From NCBI GenBank assembly GCA_009760855.2, contig WPIO01000172.1, positions 186,001 through 250,000 on the forward strand: a DNA stretch of 64,000 bases, read 5' to 3'. A program made the translations under genes and the position numbers. Numbering within the stretch: position 1 is the stretch's first letter; each line of letters starts with the position of its first letter. Positions 32,906 to 64,000 of the stretch are shown in pieces. The notes under the pieces were generated by a model that saw only the letters and a program-made list of their open reading frames with translations, did no database searches and was not told the DNA's origin. Origin of the DNA: Cristatella mucedo. Lineage: Eukaryota > Bryozoa > Phylactolaemata > Cristatellidae.

Positions 32906-32908
32906 AAC

Positions 32909-33040
32909 CTGGTTTGAACCAGTGGTTAAGGTGCTCCCCCCCAACCAAGGTCTGGCCGAGGTAGTGGGCTCGTGCCCAGAGGCATATGTGAAGCACCTGA
33001 TTATAGATTAAGTTCTCTTAGGGCGCTATGCAAATGAATT
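32909..33040 (+). mobile_element. SINE-A copy
   Basis: A head with AACCAGTGGTTAAGGTGCTC, a box B variant (GTGGGCTCGTGCCC), then the L2A-like tail through GGGCGCTATGCAAATGAATT. An (AT)n run follows at 33038-33062. Confidence 0.8.
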
Positions 33041-33175
33041 ATATATATATATATATATATATCTTTGCTAAGACCCAGGTCTACAAGACTGCACGGTCTC
33101 CAAGGTGGTCGACGTAACCGCCATGGGTACAGCAAGTAGGCTACAGCAAGTTAACTACCACTGTGATAATACGAA

Positions 33176-33181
33176 TTTAAT
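33176..33181 (-). terminator. Candidate poly(A) signal of the SH3BP5-like gene
   Basis: ATTAAA on the minus strand about 310 nt past the stop codon at 33490. No AATAAA is seen closer, so this is the nearest plausible signal. Confidence 0.3.
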
Positions 33182-33489
33182 CTTTCTCCGAACACACAAT
33201 GCTCTACATAAGATGCAATCCAGCAGTGATGAGCAGAAAGTGCCCGCGATGTGCCAAAATGCAAGAAAGTGCGCAGAAGCGGAAGCAGAGCAGCTGCGGC
33301 ATCACCAGCATCGCAGTCGGCCAGAGAGTGGTGGGCGGCGGTGGCGGAGCGGCAGTCGAGGTTGATTCCTTTAGATGCAAGTCACTGACGGCAGCCAACG
33401 GATTTCTAGTGTGCAGAAATTACAGGGGGGGGCCAGCTCGAGACCAGTTCGAAGTCTGCTAGGCGTACATACACGCTCGCATCGCTGGA

Positions 33490-61567
<28,078 letters not shown>

Positions 61568-61769
61568 TGGCGGGGCGAGGCTGGTCGACGGCCAGCGGCC
61601 AGCCGCAGACCAACTGACAGACCGACCGGAAGTTGATACCGGGAAAAGCGTTTCGTTGGGCCGGCACAGGCGCGTGCGAAGTCACTCGCTCGTGGAACCG
61701 GGAGTTTGGTGCGTATTTTAGCCTAGCCTGCGATTTGTCCGACGAAAAAACGCGCTCCTCTAAACATAT

Positions 61770-62178
61770 GTAATATCTCAGAGGAGAGGTATTTTGAGGT
61801 AGTCAGGAGATATGGTTTTGTTCAGGGAAGAAACAGGTTTTCTTTATCAGATTTATTCACCTCAAGCATAAAGCATGTGTTGCGAACGCGCGTAGCTGCT
61901 CCGGAATGCATTTTCGCTCAGTATACCGAGCACCTATTGCCAACGCATCTCAACTCCTCCTTGCGCTCATTGGCTGCAGATTCCTCGGCGATTGAGCGCC
62001 TCCTCTCTCCAGGGTGGAGGCGGGAAGAATGGAAGCCGGTTACGCAACGAAACAGCCATGCTTTAGCTGTCAAATGGTAATGCATAATAATAAATATGGT
62101 AATATCAGTAATTAGTCATTTGCATTACGCCCTAAGAGTTCAGCGATGCTGTTTGATTGCGCTATGGGGTTCTAGGGC
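61770..62178. other. Upstream flank of the SH3BP5-like gene
   Basis: No recognised gene. The plus frame at 61877-62080 has no motif. Confidence 0.3.
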
Positions 62179-62179
62179 T

Positions 62180-62830
62180 ATTCGGGACAGGAATATTCGG
62201 AGCGGACAATTTCGAGTGGACATTTCGGAACGGATATTTCGGAGCGGACAATTCGGAGCGGACGGTTTGGAGCAGGATATTTAAAACATATTTATTTTAA
62301 ATTTAAACAATTTTTTTTATTAATCATGTTTAATAGAACTATAATACCGTATAAAGTAAAGTTTATTTAGCTTACTACAAAAAAGTCCTAGCAAATACCA
62401 GTAACTCTTGCACAAAATCACATTTTTAAAATGTTACCAGTATACTAAATGTTAATCCATTAAGTTAGTGTTGTGACTACATCCACGCAAGTAATCAATT
62501 GATGAACAATTTTCGTAATCTAACACAACCGTGCGAAATCGACGATCCAGGTTACGATATTTCTTTTTCTTCAGAGGAGGATCTTCACTTATCGTTTTAT
62601 TAAATGTCTTGGTTAATTGAAAGCGTCTAGATTTCAATAATATGTACTCACTAATTGAAAGCGTGTTTATACTGCATTTAAAAAATAGAAAATGAATGCA
62701 TTGCAAATTGGCTGCTCCGAATTGTCCACTCCGAATTACCCTTTTTTGGTCCCGAATTGTCCGCTCCGGATTGTCCTGCACCGAATTATCAGCGACGAAT
62801 TGTCCGGCACAGAATTGTCCGGTTACCCGC
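62180..62830. mobile_element. Candidate foldback-type element
   Basis: The left arm (62180-62282) consists of imperfect tandem copies of a 14-15-bp unit, TTCGGAGCGGACAA. The right arm (62709-62826) consists of the reverse complement, CCGAATTGTCCGCTCC and variants. The 420-bp AT-rich centre contains TAATTGAAAGCGT twice (about 62613 and 62655). The only centre frame (62452-62781, minus) has no transposase motif. This layout of inverted arms made of short tandem repeats is typical of foldback elements. No clear target-site duplication was found. Confidence 0.65.
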
Positions 62831-63614
62831 TACGGGCGCCGAACGAGAGGTGCTGTACGCCAGCGCCGGTGCCCGACACCGGTATCCTCTGCCGCTGACG
62901 AATAGACTCCTCTGTGCCATAGATATAGACATGCAGCAGTAAGGTGTGGGCGCTCCTTATTACCGCAAATTCCTTTTTGGTCGTCATAACTGCATGTATT
63001 CATTCTGGACATGCGAGTCGCGAGCAATCGTTCAAAAGGCAAAGGCTTAGCCAGCGTATGTCCTTAGGCGTCATTAGGCGAGGACTACCGCCGTTACGCA
63101 AGCGCTCCATTTGCTGCCAGCGAGTGCAGAAAACGCTGCAGCATCGGGCTATCGTGACTGCAGACTGCCAAAAAAAAACAGTTGGGAAGAAGTCGGTTAA
63201 TTAAAAATCTATCGTGGCAGTTAACCTTGTATTCTGAAATGGGGCTACGCAGCCGAAAGCAAACACCTACCGCTGACAATCAACTCAGGTTTTTTTATTT
63301 TCTGGGCTATTATTCTAAATACTGCTTTATTCTAAGAAAGTTGAAAAGCGCCGGTTGACTAAATGTGTCAGATTGTGGCAGTGGAAGAGATTATTAAGCG
63401 TTCCTGAATTATAATAGTAATAATTAAAAACCAATATGTTATGATATGCTCTTTACAATGTCTACAAAGTCATCCGTAGAGATTTTGGTAACTGGATGTG
63501 TAGTGTAAGCTGTTTAGGATTTGAGCGCATAAAACGCTGGAGCGTAACATCCACTAAGTCTGTGTGGCATTCTGGAGTTGCAAATGGCGCTACATACATT
63601 AACCATAATAAAAT
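62831..63614. other. Unassigned DNA near the window end
   Basis: No recognised gene or repeat. AT-rich in the second half. Confidence 0.3.
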
Positions 63615-63770
63615 AATGATATATTTGCTTGGCGCCCCCAGAGAACCGAGTCAAGTCTCTTTCTAGGCACTTTACAGATGCTTTATAGAAAGCATAACCT
63701 AATGATCTGTAGTAGCGTCAGCAAGTAGCAGGCACAATGTAAGCATCGATGCGTTCAACGCGAGTCTCCG
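63615..63770 (-). mobile_element. L2A-like LINE tail
   Basis: Reverse tail with GGCGCCCCCAGAGAACCGAG and TCTTTCTAGGCACTTTACAG and a short piece of 3' UTR. It is diverged. Confidence 0.65.
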
Positions 63771-63844
63771 TTTGTGTTCAAATTAAAGAAGTGATCAAAA
63801 AGAAAGAAAGAAACTTTTTTTAACAATTCTTTCACAACAATTAT

Positions 63845-64000
63845 GAACTTGAGCAACTACCGCTCAGTCTCCCTTCTAACATTCCTATCAAAAAACTGGA
63901 ACGGGTCGTGGAAGACCAGCAGAACTCATAATTCGAAACTTCAAAGCTTGCTAGTAAGTTCCTATCTGGGATTAGAGCTAATTACTCCACAGAGTCAGCA
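63845..64000 (+). mobile_element. L2A LINE RT fragment running off the window
   Basis: Plus strand, the block LSNYRSVSLLTFLSK, then ETSKLASKF and ANYSTESA at the edge, equivalent to residues 113-164 of the 390-2084 ORF. It probably continues beyond 64000. Confidence 0.75.

Overview
This window looks like nuclear DNA from an invertebrate animal. Genes are split by spliceosomal introns, intergenic and intronic space is packed with non-LTR retrotransposons and tRNA-derived SINEs, and GA, CA and AT microsatellites are abundant. I cannot name the species. There is no operon structure, no rRNA, no CRISPR array and no prokaryotic signal.

Host genes. The main gene is on the minus strand and spans 61567 to 33490. 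I could assemble six coding exons by hand (61567-61502, 46905-46843, 41384-41256, 38981-38772, 38453-38323, 34801-33490). They give a 1911-nt reading frame of 636 codons plus stop. The product resembles the SH3BP5/Sab/parcas/REI-1 family, long coiled-coil proteins that act as nucleotide exchange factors for Rab11. A GC-rich segment at about 61.3-61.76 kb is the likely promoter. One intron is of the GC-AG type. A second, weaker host locus is on the plus strand: two exons at 18605-18767 and 20240-20431 are phase-compatible and together resemble a CARD death-fold domain.

Mobile DNA. Two L2/CR1-like LINE families dominate. Family L2A ends in a strong hairpin followed by (ATT)n. Family L2B ends in a GGAGATA box followed by (ATTAC)n. 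About forty truncated, nested or inverted copies are spread from end to end. The best preserved are the 564-codon L2A frame at 390-2084 (minus) and the 562-codon L2B frame at 42611-44299 (plus). A tRNA-headed SINE family (SINE-A) carries the same 3' hairpin tail as L2A, which points to a LINE/SINE partnership. A second tRNA-headed family (SINE-B) has an unrelated tail. Minor elements are two halves of Tc1/mariner transposases (12.5-12.9 and 50.15-50.8 kb), a Ty3/gypsy-type integrase remnant (31.4-31.7 kb), and a candidate foldback element with tandem-repeat inverted arms (62.18-62.83 kb).

An AT-rich block at 27.92-30.89 kb has a different composition from its surroundings. It holds a broken Polinton/Maverick-type integrase, a double zinc-ribbon ORF, a two-helix membrane ORF and other small frames. 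It is most likely a decayed virus-like DNA transposon. A smaller fragment at 2.1-2.9 kb may be of similar origin.

Layout. 0-10 kb is nested LINEs plus the 2.1-2.9 kb remnant. 10-21 kb is mostly single-copy-looking DNA with SINEs, a mariner relic and the CARD exons. 21-27.9 kb is nested LINEs. 27.9-32 kb is the Polinton-like block and the gypsy relic. 33.5-61.6 kb is the SH3BP5-like gene with repeat-filled introns. 61.6-64 kb is the promoter flank, the foldback element and a LINE fragment that runs off the end.
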